Origin: Pseudofrankia inefficax
GTDB taxonomy: Bacteria; Actinomycetota; Actinomycetes; Frankiales; Frankiaceae
Length of the DNA stretch: 64,000 bases
NCBI RefSeq assembly: GCF_000166135.1
Contig: NC_014666.1
Coordinates: 2,976,001-3,040,000 of the forward strand
Direction: 5' to 3'
The position numbers and the translations under genes are program-made. The notes beneath the pieces are model-generated. The model had not been told where the DNA came from. It saw nothing but the letters and a program-made list of their open reading frames with translations, and did no database searches. Positions within the stretch are counted from its first letter, which is position 1. Each line of letters starts with the position of its first letter. Shown piece after piece: positions 23,586 to 31,184 of this stretch.

Positions 23586-24990
23586 GCTAACGGCGCCAGA
23601 CTTCTCTAGGTCGCGCGCGATTTTGGTTGGTACTTCCGAATACAAATATCTCCCGCAGATGCCCGCTGCGGCAAACAGTCTCGACCGCATCAAGAACCTG
23701 CTGACCGGCCCGCTCTGCGGCTGGCCGTCCGAAAAAGTAGACGTTTTTCTAAATGAAAATGCCCTGGGCGATCTTTCGTTCAAGCTAGCCAAAATGATAG
23801 TAGAGACATCCGATGTCCTGTTCTTCTACTACGTTGGTCACGGTCAGTCGACGCTAAATGAAGATCTTTGCATGGGCCTGGTGGACACATCCGCGGATCC
23901 TGTCGAGCGAGAGTTTAGCGGTCTCCTTATGGCAGCCATCCGTAGGATGCTCTCCCACAGCCGGGCCCGGGTTCGGGTTATCGTCCTCGACTGCTGTTTT
24001 TCTGGAATCGCCACCGAAAACCGGCAAGGAAATTCCGACGAGGCGGAGTACTTCGCGGACATAGCAAAGGTGAGTGGCGCGTATACGCTGACCGCCTCCG
24101 AGGCGCACGCGCCTGCCCGCTACGAGGCGGGTCCGAGCCCTCTCACGCAGTTTACAAAGAATTTTTGTGACCTCATACAACATGGAATACCGGGCGAGCC
24201 GCTCCCATTGACGCTCAATCTTATCTTTCCCCACCTTCGGGACCGCTTGCTGGAACAGAGCCTGCCGGCGCCTACCCAGCTCAACATCGACAGAGGTAGC
24301 TCGTTCGTCTTCGCGCGCAATGCGGTTTCGCCTGAACTACGCTTTGACCCGAGGGTCGAGGTGGAGAGGCTCCGAATAGCCCTGCGCGAAGCGCAGGAGC
24401 GGGAAAGTGAGCTGCGCAATACTGCCAACGACCTGATGAACGAACTTAACAAGTTGCGGTCGCGATCCTCGTCCTCTCAAGATCGGAGAGATCTGAGCAA
24501 AGCCGAGGTCGACAGGAACGAGGGGAACGGGAAGCCAGACTCCGACACGTGGGACTTCTTTGTTTCGTACACTGGAGCCGATCTGCAATGGGCTGAATGG
24601 GTAGCAGCAGTTCTGGAAGACGCGGGGTACCGCGTCTTGATTCAAGCCTGGGACTTCGTCGTTGGCTCGAATTGGCAGCTCCAAATGCTGCACGGTATAA
24701 GAAGTTCCGCCCGCATGATTGCACTGTTGTCTTCCTCCTATCTCAGTTCGGTTTACGGACAGTCAGAATGGCAGGCTACCCTCAGGGCGGACCCGGATGG
24801 TATTCAGCGAAAGCTGCTGCCGGTACGAATTGAGGATTGTCCGCGGCCCGGCCTGCTCGATACGATCGTATCGCTGGATCTTTTTGGTCTAGACGAAGAT
24901 GCTGCGCGTCGACGCCTCTTGCAGGCCGTCGCCGGCGCCGTCTCCGGAAGGGTAAAACCGTCAGAAAAGCCAAAATTCCCGTTCCGGTGA
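23578..24990 (+). CDS. Caspase-like protease fused through a coiled coil to a TIR domain
   Basis: 470 residues. Residues about 10-250 are a caspase p20-like (C14) domain: SRAILVGTSEY, catalytic His88 in YYVGHGQ, Cys140 in VIVLDCCFSG, and YTLTASEAHAPA. Residues about 258-297 are a charged heptad-like helix (VERLRIALREAQERESEL), followed by a Ser-rich hinge. Residues about 325-455 are a TIR domain: DFFVSYTGADLQWAEWVAAV, YRVLIQAWDFVVGSNW, then LLSSSYLSSVYGQSEW with Glu397 at the NADase position, and LLPVRIED. Overlaps the EACC1 gene by eight bases. G+C is visibly lower (near 55% by eye) with A/T-ending codons such as AAA, TTT and ATA, a strong sign of horizontal transfer. Predicted abortive-infection or programmed-death effector. 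Confidence 0.88.
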   Translation: MDELTAPDFSRSRAILVGTSEYKYLPQMPAAANSLDRIKNLLTGPLCGWPSEKVDVFLNENALGDLSFKLAKMIVETSDVLFFYYVGHGQSTLNEDLCMGLVDTSADPVEREFSGLLMAAIRRMLSHSRARVRVIVLDCCFSGIATENRQGNSDEAEYFADIAKVSGAYTLTASEAHAPARYEAGPSPLTQFTKNFCDLIQHGIPGEPLPLTLNLIFPHLRDRLLEQSLPAPTQLNIDRGSSFVFARNAVSPELRFDPRVEVERLRIALREAQERESELRNTANDLMNELNKLRSRSSSSQDRRDLSKAEVDRNEGNGKPDSDTWDFFVSYTGADLQWAEWVAAVLEDAGYRVLIQAWDFVVGSNWQLQMLHGIRSSARMIALLSSSYLSSVYGQSEWQATLRADPDGIQRKLLPVRIEDCPRPGLLDTIVSLDLFGLDEDAARRRLLQAVAGAVSGRVKPSEKPKFPFR

Positions 24991-25103
24991 GAGAATTGCG
25001 GTTCGGCCACTCGCTGGGTAAAACCGTTGATCATGGTGTGTGCGTCGCAAAGGTAGTGGCTGAGGCTCACATCTCCCATGCGATCTCGATGTGGTCCGGG
25101 CCG

Positions 25104-25383
25104 CCGGGTCGTCCTCGCCATCGCCGATGACCTCGGCCGTGCAGAGCTGGGCGACCCGGCTGGCCAGCCGGGCCTCGCGCTCGAACAGCCGGCGAAAGTC
25201 CGGATCGGTCGCGTACTCCGCCCGGACGACCTTGACCGCGGCCTGCCGGCCCTCGGCTGAGCGGCCGAGATAGACGCTGCTCATCCCGCTCCGGCCCAAC
25301 AGCCCCTCAAGCTGATACGGCTCGCCGGCCGACGGGTCGGAGCGGTTCGGCGGGCTGACCCCGCTCGTCGGCGTGGGCGGGAG
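25104..25383 (-). pseudogene. 5' remnant of a Ser/Thr protein kinase gene
   Basis: The minus-strand frame closed upstream by a TAG at 25384-25386 reads GEPYQLEGLLGRSGMSSVYL, then GRQAAVKVVRAEYATDPDFR, FEREARLASRVAQLCTAEVI and EDD, the first 75 residues of an actinobacterial Ser/Thr kinase (glycine loop, ATP-binding Lys, helix C). Resemblance stops abruptly near 25104. No HRD or DFG motif follows, and no normal start codon precedes it. The glycine loop is also degenerate. A kinase gene was cut here, probably when the neighbouring island inserted or a deletion joined the two. Confidence 0.7.
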
Positions 25384-25724
25384 CTACCCGCAGGTAGGAC
25401 GTCAGGCGGGTGTGCTGGCGGTGAGCCGTCCTCGGTCGGTCGGGACGTCATCGATGTGTCGACCACGCGTGCGACCTGTGCCGGGCACGCGGACCCCAGC
25501 CGGACAGCACGGCGTCCCCCGTCAGACCGCCAAGTAGCCGACAACCCGGCCTGTTGTTCCTACCGGCCCGGCTCGGCGCAGAATCCGGCCCTCGGCGGGT
25601 GGACAGGCCCAGCCGGCCCGAGGGGCGGGCTAAAGCGATTTTCGTGGATCTTCGTTGCGGCCGGGCTACGCCAAATTCCATACCCAGACGCGGATCTCCA
25701 GGTCGTATCGAGCCACTGGCCGGG

Positions 25725-25850
25725 CCATGATCGCGAAGTGCGTATGGATAAAAGTCTCAAATCGGGCGCCGGGTGCCGTTTTCGATACCCAGTTCGCGAT
25801 CATGGCCATCAGGTGGAGAGCGGGCCACCCATGATCGCCAGTTCAGTATG
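25725..25850. repeat. Palindrome of a second type with an extra half-site
   Basis: CCATGATCGCGAAGTG at 25726 onward faces its near-exact reverse complement (CAGTTCGCGATCATGG, ending near 25805), separated by about 50 bases; a third, degenerate half (CCATGATCGCCAGTTCAG) begins near 25829. Shares only the ATGATCGC core with the dispersed palindrome. Confidence 0.5.
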
Positions 25851-26091
25851 GAGATCGGCGCTCCTGCATGATCTACGGGATACGGGCTAGTAGGGCTTTG
25901 TCGGGTCGCTCGGACCAGGACAAACCGATGCCTCGGAGGCTCGTACAGCGCGATCTCTGTTCCGCATCTATGCAGGTCGCAGGGTTCGGCCGATTGAGCG
26001 GCCACGACCGGCTGCGCCACCCGGAGGGCGACCTGACGAAGTAGTACTGGTGCCGCCTCCGACAAGGTTCGCCCGCTTCGGGCGTTCCCAT

Positions 26092-26164
26092 GATCGCGGT
26101 CTCAACCCTCTGGTGGTCGTGTCCGCTTCTGTTGCGCAGCCACCAGAGGGTCGAAACGGCGATC
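26092..26164. repeat. Dispersed palindromic repeat, copy B
   Basis: Arms 26092-26120 and 26136-26164 are nearly exact reverse complements; both contain CCCTCTGGTGG and end in GATCGC. The 15-base loop is unrelated to the other copies. Confidence 0.8.
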
Positions 26165-26205
26165 AAGGCGGCGGGCAGACGTTGTCCGCCGCAGCACTAG
26201 GCGGG

Positions 26206-26673
26206 TCAGGACATGGCCTGGAACATCCAGTGCTGCTCCTCGATCTCCTGCAGCAGGTTGATGAAGACGTCCTGGGTCACCGGGTCGGCCTTCTCGGTCG
26301 TCGCCATGTGGGCCCGCATGTGCTGGCTCGTCTCGCCCAGCAGGTCGGTCATGATCCGTACGACCTTCTCGTCCGGCAGGTAGCCGCTCTCCACCCCGCG
26401 CAGTGGCGACCGGGTCGTGACGGTGTGCGACTGGCCGTCGGGGTTGCAGCCGATCGCGACCGACCGCTCGGCCAGCGTGTCGGTGTAGGCGCGGGTGACG
26501 TCGACGACCTCGTCCAGCTGCTTGTGCACGCTGCGGAAGCTGTGGCCGATGACGTTCCAGTGCAGCTGCTTGGCGAGCAGGCTGAGATCGATCAGCTCGA
26601 CGACGGCGGCCTGCAGGGCCTCGCCGGTGGTGGTCCGGGCCTCGTCGGACAGCGGACTACGTACGGTGCTCAT
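26206..26673 (-). CDS. Dps-family ferritin-like DNA-protection protein
   Basis: 155 residues forming one four-helix ferritin-like unit. The ferroxidase/Dps signature is KQLHWNVIGHSFRSVHKQLD, followed by a second helix with DTLAERSVAIG and a C-terminal HMRAHMATTEKADPVTQD helix with FINLLQEIEEQHWM. Dodecamers of this family oxidise and store iron and protect DNA in stress. Two consecutive ATG codons (26676 and 26673) exist; I chose the second, five bases from AGAGGA. Monocistronic; divergent from ftsH with about 225 bases between. Confidence 0.9.
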   Translation of the reverse strand: MSTVRSPLSDEARTTTGEALQAAVVELIDLSLLAKQLHWNVIGHSFRSVHKQLDEVVDVTRAYTDTLAERSVAIGCNPDGQSHTVTTRSPLRGVESGYLPDEKVVRIMTDLLGETSQHMRAHMATTEKADPVTQDVFINLLQEIEEQHWMFQAMS

Positions 26674-26898
26674 CATCGTCCTCTCGGGGAGCCAGGTCGA
26701 TGGTCCGTAACTCCCTGCCCGGCGCGCCTGGCTTCAACCACCCCGCGGCCTTTCGGAGCACCGCCCGAGGCCGGTGAGACGTGGGGAACATGTCGCCGGC
26801 CGCCGTGATAGGGGCTGTAGCGTCCAGCGCGTGGGCTATGCCGACGTCGGACCGGAGCACCTCCCTCGACGCGGTCGCCGCCAGGACGGGAGTCTGAC

Positions 26899-28863
26899 GT
26901 GATCTCTTCGGTGCGCCTGCCCGGCGTGCATCACTCGGCACCGGCCAAGTCCGGCCCGCCTCGGGATCCGGCGCCCAAGCCGGCGCCGCCCAAGCCGCCG
27001 ATGTGGCGCAGCTGGCTGCTGCCGTTCGGGCTGCTGCTCACGGCGCTGCTGCTGTTCACGCCCCACATGGCAGGCGGCAAGACGAAGGCGCTCGACTACT
27101 CCGATCTCCTCGGCCAGGTCAACGCCGGCAAGGTCGCGTCGGTGTCGATCAACGACAAGGGTGCCGTCGACGGCAAGTTGAAGGACGGCACGTCGTTCAC
27201 CACCCAGATCCCCACGGTGCTCGACAACACCACGCTCGCCTCCCAGCTCCAGGCCAAGCACGTGACGGTCAAGGGCACCCAGACCGGCGGCTCCTGGATC
27301 TCGGTGCTGCTCAGCTTCCTGCCGCTGCTGCTGCTCGTCGGCTTCTTCGTCTGGACCGGCCGCCAGACACAGCGCCAGCTCTCCGGCGGCGGCCCACTCG
27401 GCGCGATCGGCCGGTCCCGGGCCAAGATCACCGACGCGGAGCGCCCGGAGACCCGGTTCGCCGACGTCGCCGGCTACGAGGGCGCCAAGCAGGAGATCAG
27501 CGAGGTGGTCGACTTCCTGCGCAACCCCGACCGGTACGCCAGGGCCGGCGCGAAGGGCCCGCGCGGCGTCCTGATGGTGGGCCCGCCCGGAACCGGCAAG
27601 ACCCTGCTGGCCAGGGCGGTCGCCGGCGAGGCCGAGGTGCCGTTCCTGTCCGTGACGGGTTCCAGCTTCGTGGAGATGTTCGTCGGCGTCGGCGCCTCCC
27701 GGGTGCGTGACCTGTTCGCCGAGGCGCGCAAGCGGGCGCCGTCGATCATCTTCATCGACGAGATCGACTCGATCGGTGGCCGCCGCGGTGGCTCCGTGAT
27801 CGGTGGCTCCAACGACGAGCGCGAGCAGACCCTCAACCAGCTGCTCGCCGAGATGGACGGCTTCGACGGCTCGACCGGCGTCGTCGTGCTCGCCGCGACC
27901 AACCGGCCGGAGACGCTGGACGCCGCGTTGCTGCGGGCCGGCCGGTTCGACCGCCAGGTCACCGTCCCGCTGCCGACGCAGGCGGAACGGGCCGCGATCC
28001 TCGCCGTGCACGCCCGCGGCAAGCAGCTCGCCCCTGACGTCGACTTCGACGTGGTCGCGCGCGCGACCCCGGGCTTCTCCGGCGCCGACCTGGCCAACCT
28101 GCTGAACGAGGCGGCCATCCACGCGGTCCGGGAGGGCCGGGACGTGCTGAGCGCCGCCGACCTTGGCGCGGCCCGGGACCGGATCCTGCTCGGCCGCCGG
28201 GAGGCGTCCAACGCGCTGCTGCCCGACGAGAAGCGCTCGGTCGCCTTCCACGAGTCCGGGCACGCGCTGGTCGCTGCCCTGTCCGCGCATGCCGACCCGG
28301 TCGCGAAGGTGACGATCCTGCCGGCCGGGATGGCGCTCGGCGTCACCGAGCAGCTGCCGGAGGCCGAACGCCACCTCTACACGCAGCCCTACCTGCTGGA
28401 CAGCCTCGCGGTCCGGCTCGGCGGCCGGGCCGCGGAGCTCGTCGTCTACGGCTACGGCTCGACGGGGGCGTCCAGCGACCTCGCCGGGGCGACGGAACTC
28501 GCGACCAGGATGGTCCGGGAGTTCGGGCTGTCCGACGCGGTCGGCCCGGTCGGCTACAGCTCGGGGCAGCAGCAGTTCCTCGGCGGCGAGGAGCTCGTCA
28601 GCCGGTCCTACTCCGAGGACACCCAGCGGGTCATCGACGGTGAGGTCGCGCGCATCCTGCGGGAGGCCGAGGCCAGGGCGATCGAGCTGCTGCGCACGCA
28701 CCGGGAGGCCCTCGACCGCCTCGCCGCCCTGCTGCTGGAGAAGGAGACCGTCGACGGTTCCGCCGTCACCGACGTCCTGCGGCTGGTGTCGGGCGACGGT
28801 GGCCCGGCCGACGGCTCCCCGACGTCGTTGGAACTTCCCGCGCAGCCGGCCGGCCAGGCCTGA
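26899..28863 (+). CDS. ftsH: ATP-dependent zinc metalloprotease FtsH
   Basis: 654-residue membrane AAA+ protease that degrades unfolded or regulatory membrane proteins. Order: Pro/Lys-rich start, TM1 (LLPFGLLLTALLLF, about 38-52), external domain with LDYSDLLGQVNAGKVASV, TM2 (VLLSFLPLLLLVGFFVW), AAA domain with Walker A GPPGTGKT (about 229-236), Walker B IIFIDEID and the SRH RPETLDAALLRAGRFDR, then the peptidase with HESGH (about 450) and GGRAAELVVYG. GTG 26899 is the start. Although it is a bona fide FtsH, this is a short, stand-alone copy not next to hpt/folE, so the genome may have another. Confidence 0.92.
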   Translation: MISSVRLPGVHHSAPAKSGPPRDPAPKPAPPKPPMWRSWLLPFGLLLTALLLFTPHMAGGKTKALDYSDLLGQVNAGKVASVSINDKGAVDGKLKDGTSFTTQIPTVLDNTTLASQLQAKHVTVKGTQTGGSWISVLLSFLPLLLLVGFFVWTGRQTQRQLSGGGPLGAIGRSRAKITDAERPETRFADVAGYEGAKQEISEVVDFLRNPDRYARAGAKGPRGVLMVGPPGTGKTLLARAVAGEAEVPFLSVTGSSFVEMFVGVGASRVRDLFAEARKRAPSIIFIDEIDSIGGRRGGSVIGGSNDEREQTLNQLLAEMDGFDGSTGVVVLAATNRPETLDAALLRAGRFDRQVTVPLPTQAERAAILAVHARGKQLAPDVDFDVVARATPGFSGADLANLLNEAAIHAVREGRDVLSAADLGAARDRILLGRREASNALLPDEKRSVAFHESGHALVAALSAHADPVAKVTILPAGMALGVTEQLPEAERHLYTQPYLLDSLAVRLGGRAAELVVYGYGSTGASSDLAGATELATRMVREFGLSDAVGPVGYSSGQQQFLGGEELVSRSYSEDTQRVIDGEVARILREAEARAIELLRTHREALDRLAALLLEKETVDGSAVTDVLRLVSGDGGPADGSPTSLELPAQPAGQA

Positions 28864-28912
28864 CCGTCCTTCCTTCCGGCGACGGTGGCCGTCGTCGCGG
28901 AAGGAAGGACGG
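28864..28912. terminator. Bidirectional terminator hairpin between ftsH and the metallopeptidase gene
   Basis: Arms 28864-28878 and 28898-28912 are exact 15-base reverse complements (CCGTCCTTCCTTCCG), with a nested 6-bp CGACGG/CCGTCG hairpin inside. It begins right after the ftsH stop and ends a few bases before the converging gene's stop, as expected for a shared terminator; there is no U-tract. Confidence 0.8.
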
Positions 28913-28923
28913 GGAGAACGGTC

Positions 28924-29808
28924 CTACTGGGGGACAGTGCCGCAGGACTCCAGGGTGCCGCCCTGGTAGCCGGTCTGGAACGCGGTCTTACGCTGCTGGG
29001 CGGAGCCGTGGGTCCAGGTCTCCGGGTTCACGTCGACGCCGGCCTTCTGCTCGATGCGGTCGTCGCCGACGGCCTGCGCGGCGTTGAGCGCCTCGTCGAC
29101 GTCGGCCTGGCCGATCGTCACGTAGCCGTCCTTGTTGGCCAGGGTCGACCAGACGCCCGCGTAGCAGTCGGCCTGCAGCTCCAGCTGCACCGACAGGGCG
29201 TTCTCGCGGGACGGGTCCGCCTGCTGCGCGTCCCGGACCCGGGCCTCGGTGCCGGTGAGGGTCTGGATGTGGTGGCCGACCTCGTGGGCGACGATGTACG
29301 CCTGCGCGAACCGGCCCTGGGCGCCGTAGCGCTGCTGCAGCTCGTTGAGGAAACCGAGGTCGATGTAGACCCGCTGGCCGTTCGGGCAGTAGAACGGCCC
29401 GACCGCCGACGACGCCTGGCCGCAGCCGGTGCTGGTGGACTGCTCGAAGTAGACCAGGGTCGGGCGGGTGTAGGCCTGGCCGCGGCCGGAGAAGTAGCTC
29501 GTCCAGGTCTGGTTGACCTCGTTGAAGACCTTCAGGACGAAGCAGTCGTCGTATGTGTCGAGCGCCCCCGCGGTGTTGCACCGGGCCGCCAGATCGGCCG
29601 CCGCCGAGGCGCCAGCCCCGGTGCCGCCCGCCGGCAGGCCGGTCGTGCTACCCGTGGTGCCGCCGCCGAGCAGCGTGACCAGCAGATAGATCACCACGCC
29701 GACGACGCCGAGGCCGCCGCCGCCCAGCGCGATCCGCCCACCCGAACCCATCCCGCCGCGCTGGTCGTCCAGCTGCGAGGTGTCGACCGACTGGTCGTCG
29801 AACTCCAT
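28924..29808 (-). CDS. Neutral zinc metallopeptidase (YpfJ-like), membrane anchored
   Basis: 294 residues. A cytosolic Gly-rich start is followed by one transmembrane helix (IALGGGGLGVVGVVIYLLVT, about 26-45), then a Gly/Thr linker and the peptidase domain (pfam neutral_zn_met type): VYIDLGFLNELQQRYGAQGR, the zinc site IVAHEVGHHIQTL, LQADCYAGVW, and the C-terminal FQTGYQGGTLESC. Substrate unknown; the family is widespread and uncharacterised. Converges on ftsH across a strong terminator; upstream lies palindrome copy C. Confidence 0.9.
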   Translation of the reverse strand: MEFDDQSVDTSQLDDQRGGMGSGGRIALGGGGLGVVGVVIYLLVTLLGGGTTGSTTGLPAGGTGAGASAAADLAARCNTAGALDTYDDCFVLKVFNEVNQTWTSYFSGRGQAYTRPTLVYFEQSTSTGCGQASSAVGPFYCPNGQRVYIDLGFLNELQQRYGAQGRFAQAYIVAHEVGHHIQTLTGTEARVRDAQQADPSRENALSVQLELQADCYAGVWSTLANKDGYVTIGQADVDEALNAAQAVGDDRIEQKAGVDVNPETWTHGSAQQRKTAFQTGYQGGTLESCGTVPQ

Positions 29809-30183
29809 GGCCCGCCTCTCGGTACCCGCCGTGATCGATGCCCGAGCCGGGCGGGACGTTCATGCCCCAACAGGCACCGAGTATGTCAACGGGTACAAAG
29901 GGCCCGGCACCGAGCCCGGCAGCGGCCCGGCAGCCGGCCACCCCACCCACCATGATCGTCGTTTGGGCCCTGGGGTGGTCGTAGAAGGGACGTTTCTACG
30001 ACCACCCCAGGGCCCAAACCGCGATCTTGGGCGCGATGTGTGGGGCGGGTCTGGGGGCTCGGTGGTGGCGGCTGCCGGGCGGGGAGGGCTGCCGGGCTTT
30101 GGTGGCTGCGGGGCTGCGGTGGCTGCGGGGCGGTGGTGGCTTGGCGGCAGCCGGCGGTGATGGCTGGTCCGCGCGTGGCGGGG
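29809..30183. other. Intergenic region with palindrome copy C and a strand-asymmetric G-rich tract
   Basis: 375 bases between two minus-strand genes. It carries the dispersed palindrome at 29954-30026. From about 30030 to 30180 the plus strand is very G-rich and C-poor, so an RNA read from the minus strand would be C-rich and G-poor, as in Rho-binding sites; it includes a 14-base direct repeat GGTGGCTGCGGGGC at 30101 and 30118. No gene seen. Confidence 0.5.
29954..30026. repeat. Dispersed palindromic repeat, copy C (longest arms)
   Basis: Arms 29954-29986 and 29994-30026 are 33 bases long with only two mismatches, around a 7-base loop. Each arm begins GATCG and contains TTTGGGCCCTGGGGTGGTCG. 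It would fold into a very stable hairpin in either transcript. Confidence 0.9.
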
Positions 30184-30402
30184 TCAGACCGGTGGTTCGG
30201 CGGGGTGGTGTGGCGGCGGGCCGTGGTGGGCGGCCGCGGCGGGGCCGTCGCCGTCGGCCCAGACGACCCGGCAGTCGGCGCAGTGCCGGCCCGGCGACCA
30301 GGCCCGCTTCGACTCGGCCCGTCCGTCCGGCGGGTCCCGGTGCCGGTGGTGCGCGCAGGCCAGCCGCAGCAGGCGCGGCGAGCGCGGGCGGTGGCCGGTC
30401 AC
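30184..30402 (-). CDS. Small hypothetical protein with a Cys pair
   Basis: 72 residues from GTG 30402: TGHRPRSPRLLRLACAHHRH, then SPGRHCADCRVVWADGDGP and a Pro/His-rich tail. The CADC pair and spaced His/Cys suggest metal binding. Its GTG overlaps the upstream gene's stop as GTGA (30399-30402), so the two short genes are coupled. I do not recognise a family; the reality of the gene is moderately likely. Confidence 0.45.
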   Translation of the reverse strand: MTGHRPRSPRLLRLACAHHRHRDPPDGRAESKRAWSPGRHCADCRVVWADGDGPAAAAHHGPPPHHPAEPPV

Positions 30403-30623
30403 ACCCGCCCTCGGCCGTCGCAGGAGACGCAGACGTCGACGGCCTGCGCCCCGCGGTGGTCTCGTTGGACGAAGCCGGTGCCGCCGCAGCCGCCGCAGGT
30501 CAGCGGCCCGCGGTCGGCGTGCTCGTCCTCGGGTGGCGGGCCGTAGGTCGCGCCACCACGCTTCTCCTCGCGGCCAAACCGCATGTCGCCCTGACGGCGC
30601 CCGCCGGCGCCCTGCCGTCTCAT
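30399..30623 (-). CDS. Small zinc-ribbon protein with CxxC motifs
   Basis: 74 residues from ATG 30623. The second half, LTCGGCGGTGFVQRDHRGAQ followed by VCVSCDGRGRV, carries two CxxCxGxG repeats like half of a DnaJ zinc-finger domain, so it should bind one zinc. The N-terminus is Arg/Gly-rich. A second possible start is the ATG ten codons further in. Coupled to the next short gene by a GTGA overlap. Possibly an RNA or protein-binding accessory; no role known. Confidence 0.55.
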   Translation of the reverse strand: MRRQGAGGRRQGDMRFGREEKRGGATYGPPPEDEHADRGPLTCGGCGGTGFVQRDHRGAQAVDVCVSCDGRGRV

Positions 30624-30745
30624 GATCCGACAAACTAGGAGGCCGGCCCGGCTATGACTACCCGGCCTACCGTGGTCCTCCGTGTCCACCTCTTCTACAT
30701 CTTTGTAGCTGTTGTTGCCCGACAAACCCGCCCTACCAAGCACAA

Positions 30746-30773
30746 CGGCCCGCTCCGGCGAGGGAGCGGGCCG
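30746..30773. terminator. Hairpin downstream of the 57-aa gene
   Basis: CGGCCCGCTCC (30746-30756) and its exact complement (30763-30773) around a 6-base loop. It lies about 30 bases after the stop of the minus-strand short gene and before the zinc-ribbon pair, so it probably ends the short gene's transcript. Confidence 0.6.
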
Positions 30774-30801
30774 AGCACGTCCCGTGACGCGGCTGGCGAG
30801 G

Positions 30802-30975
30802 TCAGGCCGAGGTGGGCACACCCAGGCGCAGGCGCTTCGGGTTGGCCACCGGGCCGATCGCGATCACGTCCGACTCGACCGGGGCGGTCTCGGCCGCGAC
30901 CTGCTCGGCCGCGGTGTCCCGCTGGACCGGCAGGGCGAATCCGGCCGTAGGCACGGCCGCCTCGTTCAGTTCCAT
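30802..30975 (-). CDS. 57-residue peptide gene with an ideal ribosome binding site
   Basis: From ATG 30975 the product reads MELNEAAVPTAGFALPVQRD, then TAAEQVAAETAPVESDVIAI and GPVANPKRLRLGVPTSA. It has no Cys, no signal peptide and no membrane segment: an acidic first two thirds and a basic end. The Shine-Dalgarno AAAGGAGGT (30984-30992, minus strand) is a near-perfect anti-16S match at good spacing, far better than for most genes here, and a terminator hairpin follows. Longer in-frame upstream codons lack a ribosome site. I do not recognise the family; it could be a highly expressed microprotein or the precursor of a modified peptide, though no modifying enzyme is adjacent. Confidence 0.65.
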   Translation of the reverse strand: MELNEAAVPTAGFALPVQRDTAAEQVAAETAPVESDVIAIGPVANPKRLRLGVPTSA

Positions 30976-31184
30976 CCGGATGAACCTCCTTTGTGCCTCG
31001 AATGTGCCTCGAACCGGGATGCGGGCGACGCGCACCGCGCAGTCCGCACCAAAACGGTATCGAGCGGGCGCGCGGGGCCAACCCCAGACCGCCCCGCCAG
31101 GGCGATAGTTGCGTCACAATCCGATCGGGTCCCGTTGGACTTTGCTAGGCAGGAGTGCGCAGGTTGGGCGGGTGGGGAGGTCCG

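Larger units (their letters stand above)
25387..26205. other. Gene-free, palindrome-rich intergenic region
   Basis: About 820 bases between the kinase remnant and the Dps gene. The open frames crossing it have no family resemblance and mostly read through palindromes. It holds the second-type palindrome at 25725-25850 and copy B of the dispersed repeat at 26092-26164. I see no gene. Confidence 0.6.

Noticed and set aside
24961-25299. The 112-residue kinase-like frame as a functional small gene
   Set aside because: It starts inside the glycine loop and ends without the catalytic loop; only a gene remnant.
30802-31035. Longer 77-residue version of the short peptide gene
   Set aside because: The extra 20 codons include the Shine-Dalgarno sequence itself, so ATG 30975 is the proper start.
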